This document shows, piece after piece, positions 1-8,303 of a DNA stretch of 23,841 nucleotides; position 1 is the first letter of the stretch, and the number at the start of each line of letters is the position of its first letter. A program made the translations under genes and the position numbers. The stretch spans positions 1 to 23,841 of the forward strand of contig CAYJLB010000030.1 of NCBI GenBank assembly GCA_964370845.1. The letters run 5' to 3'. Source of the stretch: CAYJLB01 sp964370845. Lineage in GTDB: Bacteria > Bacillota > Clostridia > Oscillospirales > Ruminococcaceae. Below the pieces are notes generated by a model. It ran no database searches, was not told the DNA's origin, and saw only the letters and a program-made list of their open reading frames with translations.

Positions 1-3
1 CAG

Positions 4-46
4 AAAAAAATTGTGATAAAACACTAGAAAGTATTCTATCACAATT
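4..46 (-). terminator. Rho-independent terminator after V-ATPase subunit D
   Basis: Read on the minus strand, AATTGTGATA pairs with TATCACAATT (outer 10 bp, plus positions 9-18 and 37-46). Seven more inner pairs, two of them G-T wobbles, close a TTCT loop. A run of seven T follows (plus-strand A4-A10). It lies 43 bases past the stop codon, so this transcription unit ends here. Confidence 0.85.
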
Positions 47-53
47 CTCTTTA

Positions 54-101
54 AAAGTCAATATTTATTTACTTTTTAAAGTCAATATTTATTTACTTTT
101 T
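54..101. repeat. Perfect 24-bp tandem duplication over the subunit D stop codon
   Basis: Positions 54-77 and 78-101 are identical 24-mers, each beginning AAAGTCAATATT and ending ACTTTTT. The right copy encodes the last residues of subunit D and its TAA stop (89-91). The left copy is an in-frame duplicate of the same end lying in the 3' untranslated region. With no mismatch, the event looks recent, or it is an assembly artefact. Confidence 0.9.
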
Positions 102-712
102 ACCCGCATTTTTTGAGTCTTAATAACTTTCAAACGGGAAAAATCTTCCCTTTCTTTTTCTTCAAGGGAATTAGAAATATATTTAATAGTTTCCTCAAAT
201 TTAGGGATAATTATATTTCTCAAAGCATTTGCACGGCTTTGAGTTTTTTTTATGTTTGTTGCTAGCCTAAAAATGCTATTTTCAACTTCTGTAAGCAAAA
301 CAGTCATTTTTTTAACCTCTGAAAAAGATTTAAACGCAAGGTCCAAAGCAGAATTAGTGTCATAAAATCCATAAGACATTTTAAAAGGTTTGTCATCTAT
401 AGTAATAGTTGGCAATTCAACACCCATAACACTACGATAAGTGATGTTCACCGAGTCTTCAACAGGGATAGACTCCGCAATAGCGGAAATTACTCCCATT
501 GTGATGTTAGCGTACTGTAGTGCGTTGTAGGCTCTTTTATAAGTGTCCTCAATACTCTCACGGACTTCTTTTGCAGTTTCAATCATACTCATCATCTCAC
601 GAATCAGAATATTCCTCTTTCTGTCAAGAAGTTCGTATCCTAATTTTGCAAGGGAAAGGGATTTTTTAGTGGAAATCAAATTTCCTTTGGTTGGAAAAAC
701 TTGAGCTGCCAT
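89..712 (-). CDS. ntpD: V-type ATP synthase/ATPase subunit D
   Basis: This 207-residue protein belongs to the V/A-ATPase subunit D family (ATP-synt_D), the central-stalk rotor subunit that couples the A3B3 head to the membrane ring. Visible family signatures are the N-terminal PTKGNL segment followed by a long basic helix, the central RSVMGVELP segment, and a C-terminal helix with KKTQSRANAL and an acidic-basic EEKEREDFSRLK end. The length is normal and both halves are predicted coiled coil. ATG is preceded by GAGAGGA. The gene lies 26 nt downstream of a DUF624 gene, probably in one transcript, and a strong terminator follows. The usual neighbours, catalytic subunits A and B, are not upstream, so this copy is displaced or belongs to a split operon. 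Confidence 0.92.
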   Translation of the reverse strand: MAAQVFPTKGNLISTKKSLSLAKLGYELLDRKRNILIREMMSMIETAKEVRESIEDTYKRAYNALQYANITMGVISAIAESIPVEDSVNITYRSVMGVELPTITIDDKPFKMSYGFYDTNSALDLAFKSFSEVKKMTVLLTEVENSIFRLATNIKKTQSRANALRNIIIPKFEETIKYISNSLEEKEREDFSRLKVIKTQKMRVKSK

Positions 713-738
713 AAAACAATCAATCCTCTCGAAAAAAT

Positions 739-1479
739 TTATTTCACATCATCTTCAAATATTAATTCGTCCTCATTTTCAGTAGGTTCAGAAGGCGTCA
801 TAGGAAGTACAAGGTATTTTTCAATGTATCTAAAAGCATTAAACATATTAATAAAGCACGGAATAGAAAATCCGAATATTAAAGTTATAATTATAAGTAT
901 TGGAAAAGGGATTATAAAAATACCAAGCAATGCGTATGCAACTAAAAGTATTATCATTATAAAGTTTGTTTTCATTCCCGCAAGACCAAGGATAAGAGAA
1001 TTTCTTACTAAATGCTTTAACTTTAAATCAATTGTAACCATTATTGGGAATATGTATAAATTTACAAGCGCAAATAATAGAGCGCAGAAAATTGACACTC
1101 CAAAAGGAACATACATAAATGAGTTTGTGGCAGTTTGTCCATTATACCAGTTAATTGTAAAAATCAAAACAAAAGCAATAAGTCCATTTAATATGCCAAC
1201 GATTAGACCTTGTTTGAAATTTTCTTTAAAGGCTTGCCAAAAATCCTCAAACAAATAAACATTTTTCCCTTGAACATAATATCGACAAATTTTGTTCATT
1301 GCAGCAAAAGAAGGGCCAATTGTAATAACTGGAATACAGAACAATAAAAATAGCAAATTTAAGCCCAAAAGGCTCCAAAATTTGTCTTTGAATTTTCCGA
1401 AAAAACCATAAATACCAGTGACACTCGAATTCTTGGACACACCTTTGCCCTCTTTTAAATAACCATTAAACAATCCCAT
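739..1479 (-). CDS. DUF624 (YesL-like) integral membrane protein
   Basis: This 246-residue protein is rich in hydrophobic segments. About five or six transmembrane helices are visible, near residues 38-60, 95-117, 122-150, 155-185 and 190-212, and the C-terminal tail is acidic and cytoplasmic. The N-terminal region with GIYGFFGKFKDKFWSL followed by a first helix ending PVITIGPSFAAM is characteristic of DUF624/YesL proteins, which often sit beside carbohydrate ABC transporters and have no established biochemical role. The ATG at 1477-1479 is preferred because AAAGGA lies 11 nt upstream. An in-frame upstream ATG at 1524 has no ribosome binding site. No sugar transporter is visible here; the only close partner is the V-ATPase subunit D gene. 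Confidence 0.8.
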   Translation of the reverse strand: MGLFNGYLKEGKGVSKNSSVTGIYGFFGKFKDKFWSLLGLNLLFLLFCIPVITIGPSFAAMNKICRYYVQGKNVYLFEDFWQAFKENFKQGLIVGILNGLIAFVLIFTINWYNGQTATNSFMYVPFGVSIFCALLFALVNLYIFPIMVTIDLKLKHLVRNSLILGLAGMKTNFIMIILLVAYALLGIFIIPFPILIIITLIFGFSIPCFINMFNAFRYIEKYLVLPMTPSEPTENEDELIFEDDVK

Positions 1480-1574
1480 TAGAGAAACATTCCTTTCGGT
1501 TTTAATTAATATAAAAATATACAAAATATTTCTCTAATTTAAAAAGGGATTAATTCAAGTTAAAATTATCGAAA

Positions 1575-2855
1575 TTAGTCTTGTAATAATTTTTCGCAAG
1601 TAGCAATTTTTACGCAAACGCAGAATAAATTCATTGCCTCAACAAGCTCACTTACAGGTGGGAAAGTTGGAGCAATTCTGATATTCTTGTCCGCTGGGTC
1701 TTTTCCATAAGGGAAAGTTGCACCTACTGAAGTTAATACAACACCAGCTTCTTTACAAAGTTCGCCAACACGTTTAGCAACACCGTCTAAAGTATTGAAT
1801 GATACAAAGTATCCGCCCTTTGGTTTGTGCCAAGAAGCAATGTCAAGTGGTGCAATTTCTTTTTGTAACATATCTAAAACTACATCAAATTTTGGTTCAA
1901 GGATAGCTCTGTGTTTTTGCATGTGCGCTTTAACGCCAGCTGCATCTTTTAAGAAAATTGCGTGACGAAGTTGGTTAACTTTGTCAGAACCAATTGTTTG
2001 TAGAGTTAAATCTTTTTGTATAAAGTCAATATTAGCTTTTGAAGCTGCCATAACTGCTACACCTGCACCTGGGAAAGTGATTTTAGAAGTTGATGAAAAT
2101 ACAAAAACTCTGTTATCATTTCCAGCTTTTTTACACTCATCAAGAATGTTTAAAAGTGGTTCAGTTGTTGCATTTAGGTCGTGAACACAGTAAGCATTGT
2201 CCCAAATAATTCTAAAGTCATTAGCTTTAGTTTTCATTGAAGCAAATCTTTTTACAGTTTCATCGCTATAAGTTATTCCGTCTGGGTTTGAGTATTTAGG
2301 CACACACCAAATACCTTTGATTGACTCATCATTTGCAACTAATTCTTCCACCATATCCATATCAGGTCCAGCTTCAGTCATAGGAATGTTAATCATTTCA
2401 AATCCCATTCTTTCAGTGATTGCAAAGTGTCTATCGTATCCTGGAACAGGGCAAAGGAACTTAACCGTTTCATATTTGCTCCAAGGTTTATCGCTTCCAA
2501 GAACGCCAAATTGCATTGCTCTTAAAATAGTGTCATACATCATATTTAAGCTTGAGTTTCCGCCAACGATTACTTCGTTTTCAGCAACTTCAAGTAGTTC
2601 AGCAAAGATTTTTTTCATATCAGGGATACCATCTAAAATGCCGTAGTTTCTGCAATCAAAGCCATTTGAAGCCTTAGCTTTTCCGTTTGCAAGTTCAATA
2701 TTAAAAATTTCATTTGACAAATCTAGTTGGTCAGCACCAGGTTTTCCTCTTGACATATCAAGGTTTAAACCTTTAGCTTTGTATCCGTCATATTCGCTTT
2801 TACACCCAGTTAAAAATTCATTTAATTGCTCTTTAGTCATGTTTCTCATTTCCAT
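1575..2855 (-). CDS. PLP-dependent class I aminotransferase, aspartate aminotransferase-like
   Basis: This 426-residue fold-type I PLP enzyme transfers an amino group between an amino acid and a 2-oxo acid in the cytoplasm. The N-terminal LDMSRGKPGADQLDLS, the substrate-side PVPGYDRHF, the motif PKYSNPDG, Asp219 and Tyr222 in WDNAYCVHD, and the Schiff-base lysine Lys258 in SSTSKITFPGAG are all present. They place it in the bacterial group of putative aspartate aminotransferases related to MocR C-terminal domains (PF12897), not in classic AspC. Substrate specificity cannot be read from the sequence. ATG follows AAGAAAGGA with a 9-nt gap. A good sigma-A promoter lies about 52 nt upstream of the start. 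No hairpin terminator is visible before the DUF624 gene, so readthrough is possible. Confidence 0.88.
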   Translation of the reverse strand: MEMRNMTKEQLNEFLTGCKSEYDGYKAKGLNLDMSRGKPGADQLDLSNEIFNIELANGKAKASNGFDCRNYGILDGIPDMKKIFAELLEVAENEVIVGGNSSLNMMYDTILRAMQFGVLGSDKPWSKYETVKFLCPVPGYDRHFAITERMGFEMINIPMTEAGPDMDMVEELVANDESIKGIWCVPKYSNPDGITYSDETVKRFASMKTKANDFRIIWDNAYCVHDLNATTEPLLNILDECKKAGNDNRVFVFSSTSKITFPGAGVAVMAASKANIDFIQKDLTLQTIGSDKVNQLRHAIFLKDAAGVKAHMQKHRAILEPKFDVVLDMLQKEIAPLDIASWHKPKGGYFVSFNTLDGVAKRVGELCKEAGVVLTSVGATFPYGKDPADKNIRIAPTFPPVSELVEAMNLFCVCVKIATCEKLLQD

Positions 2856-2906
2856 AATCCTAATTCCTTTCTTAATGCCAATTGTTGATGTTATTTATCA
2901 TAATAT

Positions 2907-2935
2907 ATTATAGTATAAATTTTATTAAAATGCAA
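2907..2935 (-). promoter_or_regulatory. Sigma-A promoter of the aminotransferase gene
   Basis: On the minus strand TTGCAT (plus 2930-2935), a 17-nt spacer and TATAAT (plus 2907-2912) precede the aminotransferase start at 2855. The -35 box overlaps the arm of the hairpin that follows clpE. Confidence 0.75.
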
Positions 2936-2956
2936 GTTGTTTTATTTAAACTTGCA
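2931..2956 (-). terminator. Hairpin after clpE, probable weak terminator
   Basis: An 8-bp perfect stem (TGCAAGTT at 2931-2938 and AACTTGCA at 2949-2956) encloses a 10-nt loop. On the minus strand it runs into ATTTTAAT, a short T-run. It lies about 100 nt past the clpE stop. Confidence 0.5.
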
Positions 2957-3053
2957 AAAATTTATACTTTAGCCAAAAGAAAGCATTAATTTAAGTCTTT
3001 AATTGTAAAAAACGAGAATATAAATTTCATTTTATCTGTTTAAAAGTATTCTT

Positions 3054-5322
3054 TTATAAAGATTGTATCAAGAGTTCTTTTTCGTCCGCCGAAATGGAAA
3101 TAATTGAAATATCTTCAACTCCATTTTCAACAATCATATTTGCAATTTTATCTTCAACTTCTTTTCTAAGAACTTTTCTAATATCTCTTGCACCGAATTT
3201 TCCGTCAAAAGATTGATTTGCGATAAAATCACAAGCTTTTTCATCAAATTTTAGTTTAATATCTTTTTCAAGTAGAGGCTCTCTCATTTCTTCAAGCATA
3301 AGTCCTGTGATTTTGGAGTAATCTTCCTTTGACAAAGGATTGAAAACAACAATTTCATCAATTCTACTTAAAAATTCAGGACGCAAGAAGTCGGATAAGG
3401 CTTTCATTGCCTTTTCTTTTGAGATGTCCTTTAGCGATTTATTAAAGCCTACACCTGTAGATTTATCCGTTGAACCAGCATTTGAAGTCATTACAATTAC
3501 TGTGTTTTCAAAGGAAACGCTTTTCCCGTGGGAGTCATTTATTTTCCCCTCATCAAGAATTTGAAGCAATATATTCATAACATCAGGGTGAGCTTTTTCA
3601 ATTTCATCAAATAAAACTACTGAATAAGGCTTTCTTCTTACCTTTTCAGTAAGCTGTCCAGCATCGTCATAACCAACATATCCAGGAGGTGAACCAATCA
3701 TTCTTGCAACAGTATGTTTCTCCATAAACTCGGACATGTCAAGGCGAATTAATGGTTCAGCTGTATTGAAAAGTTCATCAGCTAAAACTTTTACAAGCTC
3801 AGTTTTTCCAACTCCAGTAGGTCCTACAAAAATGAAAGATGCAGGTCGTCTTCTCTTAGAAAGTTGAACTCTAGTTCTTCTGATTGCGTTATTTACTAGC
3901 TCTACACCTTCATCTTGCCCAATAATTTTCTTATAAAGCACTTCTTTTAGGTTTTTAATCTTTGAAAATTCCGCTTCAATAATTTTAGCAGATGGAATTC
4001 CTGTCCATAACTCAATTACCTTTGATAAATCTTCTTCAGTTATATAAATATCGTTTACCTTTTCTTCAACCTCTATTAATCTATCTTTAGTTTTTAATAT
4101 GTCAGCTTTTAGAGTTGCAAGTTCTTCATAATCTGGTTCAGCACTTGCTTCAATCTCATTTTCTTTTGTAAATTGCTCTTTTAATTTAACATAAAGTCCG
4201 TCAAGTTCTTCAAGTTCAGGGCTACGAATAGCCGCACAAGCACAAGCTTCGTCCANNNNNNNNNNNNNNNNGTAAAAATCTATCATTTATATATCTTTCT
4301 GAAAGGACAGCACACATACGCAAATTCATATCAGAAACTTTTACTCTATGGTGTTCTTCGTAATATTTTTTAATTCCACGTAAAATTTCGATTGAGTCCT
4401 CAACGTTAGGTTCATTTACTGTAACAGGTTGAAAACGTCTTTCTAAAGCACTATCTTTTTCAATATATTTTCTATATTCATTAAAAGTAGTTGCACCAAT
4501 AACCTGCACTTCACCTCTTGATAAAGCAGGTTTTAAAATATTAGCGGCATTCATTGTTCCTTCGCTGTCACCTGTGCCAACAAGATTATGCACCTCGTCG
4601 ATGAATAAGATAACGTTACCTTCCGATTTAACTTCATCAACAAGCCCTTTAACACGGCTTTCGAACTGTCCACGGAATTGCGTTCCTGCAACCAAAGCAG
4701 TTAAATCAAGGAGATAGACCACTTTATTTGCGATATGAAAAGGCACTTGTTTATTCACAATTTTTTGTGCAATCCCCTCTGCAATAGCAGTTTTACCAAC
4801 GCCAGGCTCACCAATTAAACAAGGATTATTTTTTTGTCGTCTTGTTAAAATTTGAATAACACGAGCGATTTCACTATCTCTACCAATAATATTATCAATT
4901 TTTCCGTCGACAGCTTTTTGGTTTAAGTTTGTACAATAAGTGGTTAAGAACTTAAGCTTTTTATCATCTTTTTTATTATCAGTATTTTTTGCTTTTTTAT
5001 TTTTTGTACTGTTATTATTACTTTCAGTTAATTGATTTTCGCTACTTGACATACTTCCGCCGAATAAATTTGACAAAAAAGATGGCATAGTGTCAGAACC
5101 GCCAAGCTCAAAAGAATCACCATCATTTGCAGCTAAAAGTTGGTCAGAGAACATTTCCAAATCCTCATCAGTAATTCCAAGTTGATTCATATATTCATTT
5201 ACTTGTGGCAATCCCATTTCTTTAGCACAAACAAGGCATAAGCCTTCGTTTTTCTTTTCAGTTCCTTTCATTGAGGAGATAAAGACTACAGCAGGTCTTT
5301 TTTTGCATCTATCACATAACAT
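3054..5322 (-). CDS. clpE: ClpE-type AAA+ unfoldase of the Clp protease, interrupted by an assembly gap
   Basis: Two reading frames on either side of a 16-N gap form one protein of about 757 residues. It starts with a four-cysteine zinc finger (C3-x2-C6, C29-x2-C32), followed by a low-complexity Asn/Lys/Ser linker. AAA1 has Walker A GEPGVGKTA near 171-179 and Walker B LFIDEVHNL. A charged helical insert separates AAA1 from AAA2, which has GPTGVGKTE and LFDEIEKAH. There is no Clp_N repeat domain, so ClpE fits better than ClpC. The VGF tripeptide in STGVGFNKS matches the ClpP-docking loop, implying delivery of unfolded substrates to ClpP. ATG follows AGAAAGGA. The gap falls where the family reads RFLPDKAIDL-DEA and is the reason the gene looks split. 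Confidence 0.9.
4256..4271. other. Assembly gap of 16 N inside clpE
   Basis: The flanks encode ...INDRFL and DEACACAAI... in different frames. Filling in the family-conserved PDKAIDL needs 21 bases: two to finish a CNN proline codon, eighteen for six codons, and one to start an NTG codon. The gap length is therefore about 5 nt too short and the frame break is artificial. Confidence 0.95.
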
Positions 5323-5350
5323 ATAATCAGTCGTCCTTTCTAAGTTAAAG

Positions 5351-5370
5351 TTAGAGTTTTCTTGCTCTAA
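5351..5370. promoter_or_regulatory. Inverted repeat in the clpE leader, possible operator
   Basis: TTAGAG, an 8-nt spacer and CTCTAA form an inverted repeat about 30 nt upstream of the clpE start. It resembles neither the CIRCE element (arms TTAGCACTC) nor the CtsR heptad repeat, so the usual heat-shock repressors are not supported. It could be an operator or a small hairpin. No convincing -35/-10 pair was found around it. Confidence 0.3.
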
Positions 5371-5416
5371 TTATGTGGGTTTTGTATTGTAATTCTATTT
5401 TCTAAAATTTTATTTT

Positions 5417-6304
5417 TTAAAATAGAGAAAAATTGTATAAATAGTGGAAAATTCGTGTTGTTTCTATAGTTGTATCATTGAAAAATAATAGTTCATTATT
5501 CGATAGATAAACCAGCATTTTTACTCCAAGAGCTATAAAATAAATTGTAACAATCCCTTGTGCTATTCCAAAAATTGAACCTAAAAAGCGATTTAATCCG
5601 CCCGCAAAAGGAATTTTATTTATAAATGAAGTTGTATTAGCAAAAATTCTCACTAAAGCCATTAAGATTACAAAAGTTATCATAAATAAAAGTACAGTTA
5701 TAATTTGAACAGCAACTGGTCTTATGATTGTTTGTGTAAGTTGATATGGCATATCTGCTTGTTGATATTGATAAAGGTCAAAAAGCATCTTATCGATAGA
5801 ATTTCCACTAATTTCATTTGCAAGAGAGATGAAATTTAATAATTCGCTATTAATATTTCCTTCTAATGATTGCAAAATTCCATCTGTTGACAATCCGTTA
5901 TTTATTATTGTTTTCATGTCCTCTGTGATTAAAACACCACTGTTTTCTAGGTGATTTATTAGCCCTTCTTCAAGAGTTGAGGACATATTCAATATTTCTA
6001 TAACCATTTCGTCGGTTACTTCAAGTTCAATTCCAATATTTGCGAGTACATTTTTTATTTGTGAATTTGCATTAAATGTAGAAAAGTTTTCCGCAACAAA
6101 TTCCTCACAAGGAACTTGAATAAACTCATCAAATATTACAGGAGAAGCTTTAGTAGAAACTAAGTAACTCCCCACAAAAGCGATTGCAAAGCTTAAAAAT
6201 ATAACAATACTTTTAACAAAACCTCGCTTCGAACCAAGGTAAATGAATGCTAAAACCACAGCGACTGTGATAACATCATAAAACCATGATAAATTATTTT
6301 CCAT
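5417..6304 (-). CDS. CvpA family membrane protein with an enlarged extracytoplasmic insert
   Basis: This 295-residue protein opens with FYDVITVAVVLAFIYLGSKRGFVKSI, typical of CvpA (the colicin V production family). Helices lie near 8-25 and 30-50, and two more near 193-220 and 237-264, with the C-terminal glycine-rich NRFLGSIFGIAQG signature. Most CvpA proteins have about 160-180 residues; the extra length is a hydrophilic stretch of about 140 residues (52-190) between helices 2 and 3. CvpA family proteins are linked to envelope integrity, but the molecular function is not established. ATG follows AAGAAAGGA with an 11-nt gap. It lies 58 nt downstream of the DUF5711 gene on the same strand. 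Confidence 0.82.
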   Translation of the reverse strand: MENNLSWFYDVITVAVVLAFIYLGSKRGFVKSIVIFLSFAIAFVGSYLVSTKASPVIFDEFIQVPCEEFVAENFSTFNANSQIKNVLANIGIELEVTDEMVIEILNMSSTLEEGLINHLENSGVLITEDMKTIINNGLSTDGILQSLEGNINSELLNFISLANEISGNSIDKMLFDLYQYQQADMPYQLTQTIIRPVAVQIITVLLFMITFVILMALVRIFANTTSFINKIPFAGGLNRFLGSIFGIAQGIVTIYFIALGVKMLVYLSNNELLFFNDTTIETTRIFHYLYNFSLF

Positions 6305-6362
6305 TAAAAGTCAATTCCTTTCTTATTTTTCCTATTTTCAAAATCTTTATTTCTATATAAAT

Positions 6363-7520
6363 TTAAATAATTATCTTATCAAAAAGTGATTCACCAAGTA
6401 AATATGCACTGTTTCCAATTACTTTAAGTTCATCAAATTTACCCGAAACGTTCGCTTTTTGAAGTAAAGTTCCCTTTGTGTCATAAATTAATAAATTATC
6501 TCTTGTTAAAGCATAAAATCTTTCGCCAGAAATGTAAATGTCATAAACTTGACTTTCAAAGTTAATTGTAACTTCTGTTTCGGCGGAGTATAAATTCACA
6601 TAATAATTTCTAAGCTCATCATTTTCGAAATAAACACCGATATAATTTCCATTGGTATAATAATCGCTAATTTTATCGGGATAAATATATTCATTTGCAA
6701 AAGTTCCGTTACTATATAAAAATACAGCGGAAATATCACCTACTACTGCTATATCATTGACATAATTTGTTTCACTATCCAAAACCAAAATATCATCTTG
6801 CACAACTTCAAAAAGCTTGGTTTCGGCATTAAAATCGTATTTTACAAAACTTGTATTTATTGTTCCTACCTCTGAAAACATATATGAAACTATGCAACTA
6901 TTTCCTCCATTTGCAAAAGAAACGTCGGTGATTTTTCTTGAACTTGAGGTTGTGAATGCCTCTAAACCTCTTTCGTTGTAAATTGTTAAAACTGAAAGAA
7001 ACTTATCACTTTCAGTAACTGTAGCTACATAGCCATTTTCAGCTATATTTGCGTATAAAAGATTATCAGTCATAGTTCTTTCATAGGCTGTTTCATATTT
7101 ACTGATAACTTTGTAATTATATGCACCTTTATCATAAATAAGGATATTTTCGTCAGCAGTTTTCATTACTGGGTTACTCATTCTATGTTGGTCGGTGAAA
7201 AAAGCTTCACCATTTTCATTGTACATGGTTGTATAAGCATCAGTTAAAACGCAAGGATTTTCACTTGCAATTTCTAAGTCATAATTTGAATTTGGAGTTA
7301 AATTTACAGGATAAGCTCCCTTTCCTCCAGTGGTAAGGTTGAGCATTTCATATCTTATGGAAGCTGATATATCATTTATCAAAAGAGAAATATTATCGCG
7401 AAAATTGTAAGCTAAAAATGCCACACCGAAAATTATTACAGTAAGAATTACTTTTCTTAAAAACTGAATTCGTCTTCTGCGCAATCTTTTTTTGTAAATT
7501 TCTTTGACATTTGATTTCAC
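6363..7520 (-). CDS. DUF5711 family membrane-anchored protein, predicted beta-propeller ectodomain
   Basis: This protein has 385 residues. A very basic N-terminus (KKRLRRRRIQFLRK) is followed by one transmembrane helix near 24-40, giving an N-in, C-out anchor. The remaining ~340 residues are beta-rich, with repeated patterns such as ENILIYDKGAYNYKVIS, GERFYALTRDNLLIYDTKG and GNSAYLLGES that resemble WD40-like propeller blades. I assign it to DUF5711 from this architecture and its place between truA and cvpA. No catalytic motif is visible and the function is unknown. The start is GTG, with AAGGAG five to seven nt upstream. It lies 24 nt from truA, so it is probably cotranscribed. Confidence 0.7.
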   Translation of the reverse strand: MKSNVKEIYKKRLRRRRIQFLRKVILTVIIFGVAFLAYNFRDNISLLINDISASIRYEMLNLTTGGKGAYPVNLTPNSNYDLEIASENPCVLTDAYTTMYNENGEAFFTDQHRMSNPVMKTADENILIYDKGAYNYKVISKYETAYERTMTDNLLYANIAENGYVATVTESDKFLSVLTIYNERGLEAFTTSSSRKITDVSFANGGNSCIVSYMFSEVGTINTSFVKYDFNAETKLFEVVQDDILVLDSETNYVNDIAVVGDISAVFLYSNGTFANEYIYPDKISDYYTNGNYIGVYFENDELRNYYVNLYSAETEVTINFESQVYDIYISGERFYALTRDNLLIYDTKGTLLQKANVSGKFDELKVIGNSAYLLGESLFDKIII

Positions 7521-7544
7521 TTTAACTCTCCTTACTATAATTTA

Positions 7545-8282
7545 TTAATAAAAAACTTTGTTTAAGTAAAGACCCTCGGCAGGAGCTGTTCTACCTGCTA
7601 ATTTTCTATCTTTTTTTTCAATAATAGCGGGAATTTCTTCGGGTTTTATTTTTCCCTCATTCACAAAAAGAAGCGTTCCCACCATAATTCTAACCATATT
7701 ATAAAGAAAACCGTCGCCTTTTACTGTCATTTTTATTATGTCATTTTCAAGTCGCTCAACTTTGAAATATTCAATGGTACGAGTTGTGTTAACTTTGTCA
7801 CAAGCGGCAGCACTAAATGCTTTAAAATCGTGAGTTCCAACGTAATTTTGCCCAGCTTGTTGTAGTTTTTCAACATCAATTTTCTTGAAATATCGAAAAG
7901 CTCTGTTCCTTAAAAAAGGATTTTTTACCTGTGCATTATGAATTAAATAAATATATTCTTTCGCAGTTGTATTATATCTTGCATGGAAATCTTGTTCCAC
8001 TTCCTCACAAAAAGTTACAGAAATATCGTCGGGAAGTTGTCCATTTAATGCTCTTTGCATACCATTTGGAGTTATATCTCTTGTATGAGAAAAATTGAAA
8101 CAATATTCATTAGCATGTACCCCCGTGTCAGTTCTTGAACAACCATAAATGATACACTTTTCTTTCAATATTTTTTCAATGGTTTCCTCAATAGCTTGTT
8201 GAACAGTATAAGCATTAGTCTGCCTTTGAAAACCGTGATAACAAGAGCCATCATAGGCTATTACGCATTTGAAATTTGCCAT
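7545..8282 (-). CDS. truA: tRNA pseudouridine(38-40) synthase TruA
   Basis: This 245-residue enzyme converts uridines 38, 39 and 40 of the tRNA anticodon stem to pseudouridine. The N-terminal IAYDGSCYHGFQRQ motif, catalytic Asp52 in CSRTDTGVHA, the FHARYNTTAKEY segment and the C-terminal KGDGFLYNMVRIMVGTLL motif are all intact. The length is standard. ATG is preceded by GGAAAGGA. The gene follows ecfT by 21 nt, the usual Firmicutes order ecfA1-ecfA2-ecfT-truA, but here it continues into DUF5711 and cvpA and not into rplM-rpsI. Confidence 0.96.
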   Translation of the reverse strand: MANFKCVIAYDGSCYHGFQRQTNAYTVQQAIEETIEKILKEKCIIYGCSRTDTGVHANEYCFNFSHTRDITPNGMQRALNGQLPDDISVTFCEEVEQDFHARYNTTAKEYIYLIHNAQVKNPFLRNRAFRYFKKIDVEKLQQAGQNYVGTHDFKAFSAAACDKVNTTRTIEYFKVERLENDIIKMTVKGDGFLYNMVRIMVGTLLFVNEGKIKPEEIPAIIEKKDRKLAGRTAPAEGLYLNKVFY

Positions 8283-8303
8283 TTTTTAAGGCAGTCCTTT
8301 CCA

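Noticed and set aside
54..101. CRISPR array
   Set aside because: Two directly abutting 24-mers without spacers are a tandem duplication; no cas genes are present.
701..1258. 185-codon plus-strand open frame antisense to the DUF624 gene
   Set aside because: It is a low-complexity Ile/Asn/Lys shadow of a membrane-protein gene, with no ribosome binding site or family resemblance.
3054..5322. Two separate Clp ATPase genes, or a clpE pseudogene
   Set aside because: The break coincides exactly with the N gap and both halves are intact and complementary.
5351..5370. CIRCE (HrcA) or CtsR operator upstream of clpE
   Set aside because: The arms TTAGAG/CTCTAA do not match TTAGCACTC/GAGTGCTAA, and no tandem GGTCAAA heptads are present.
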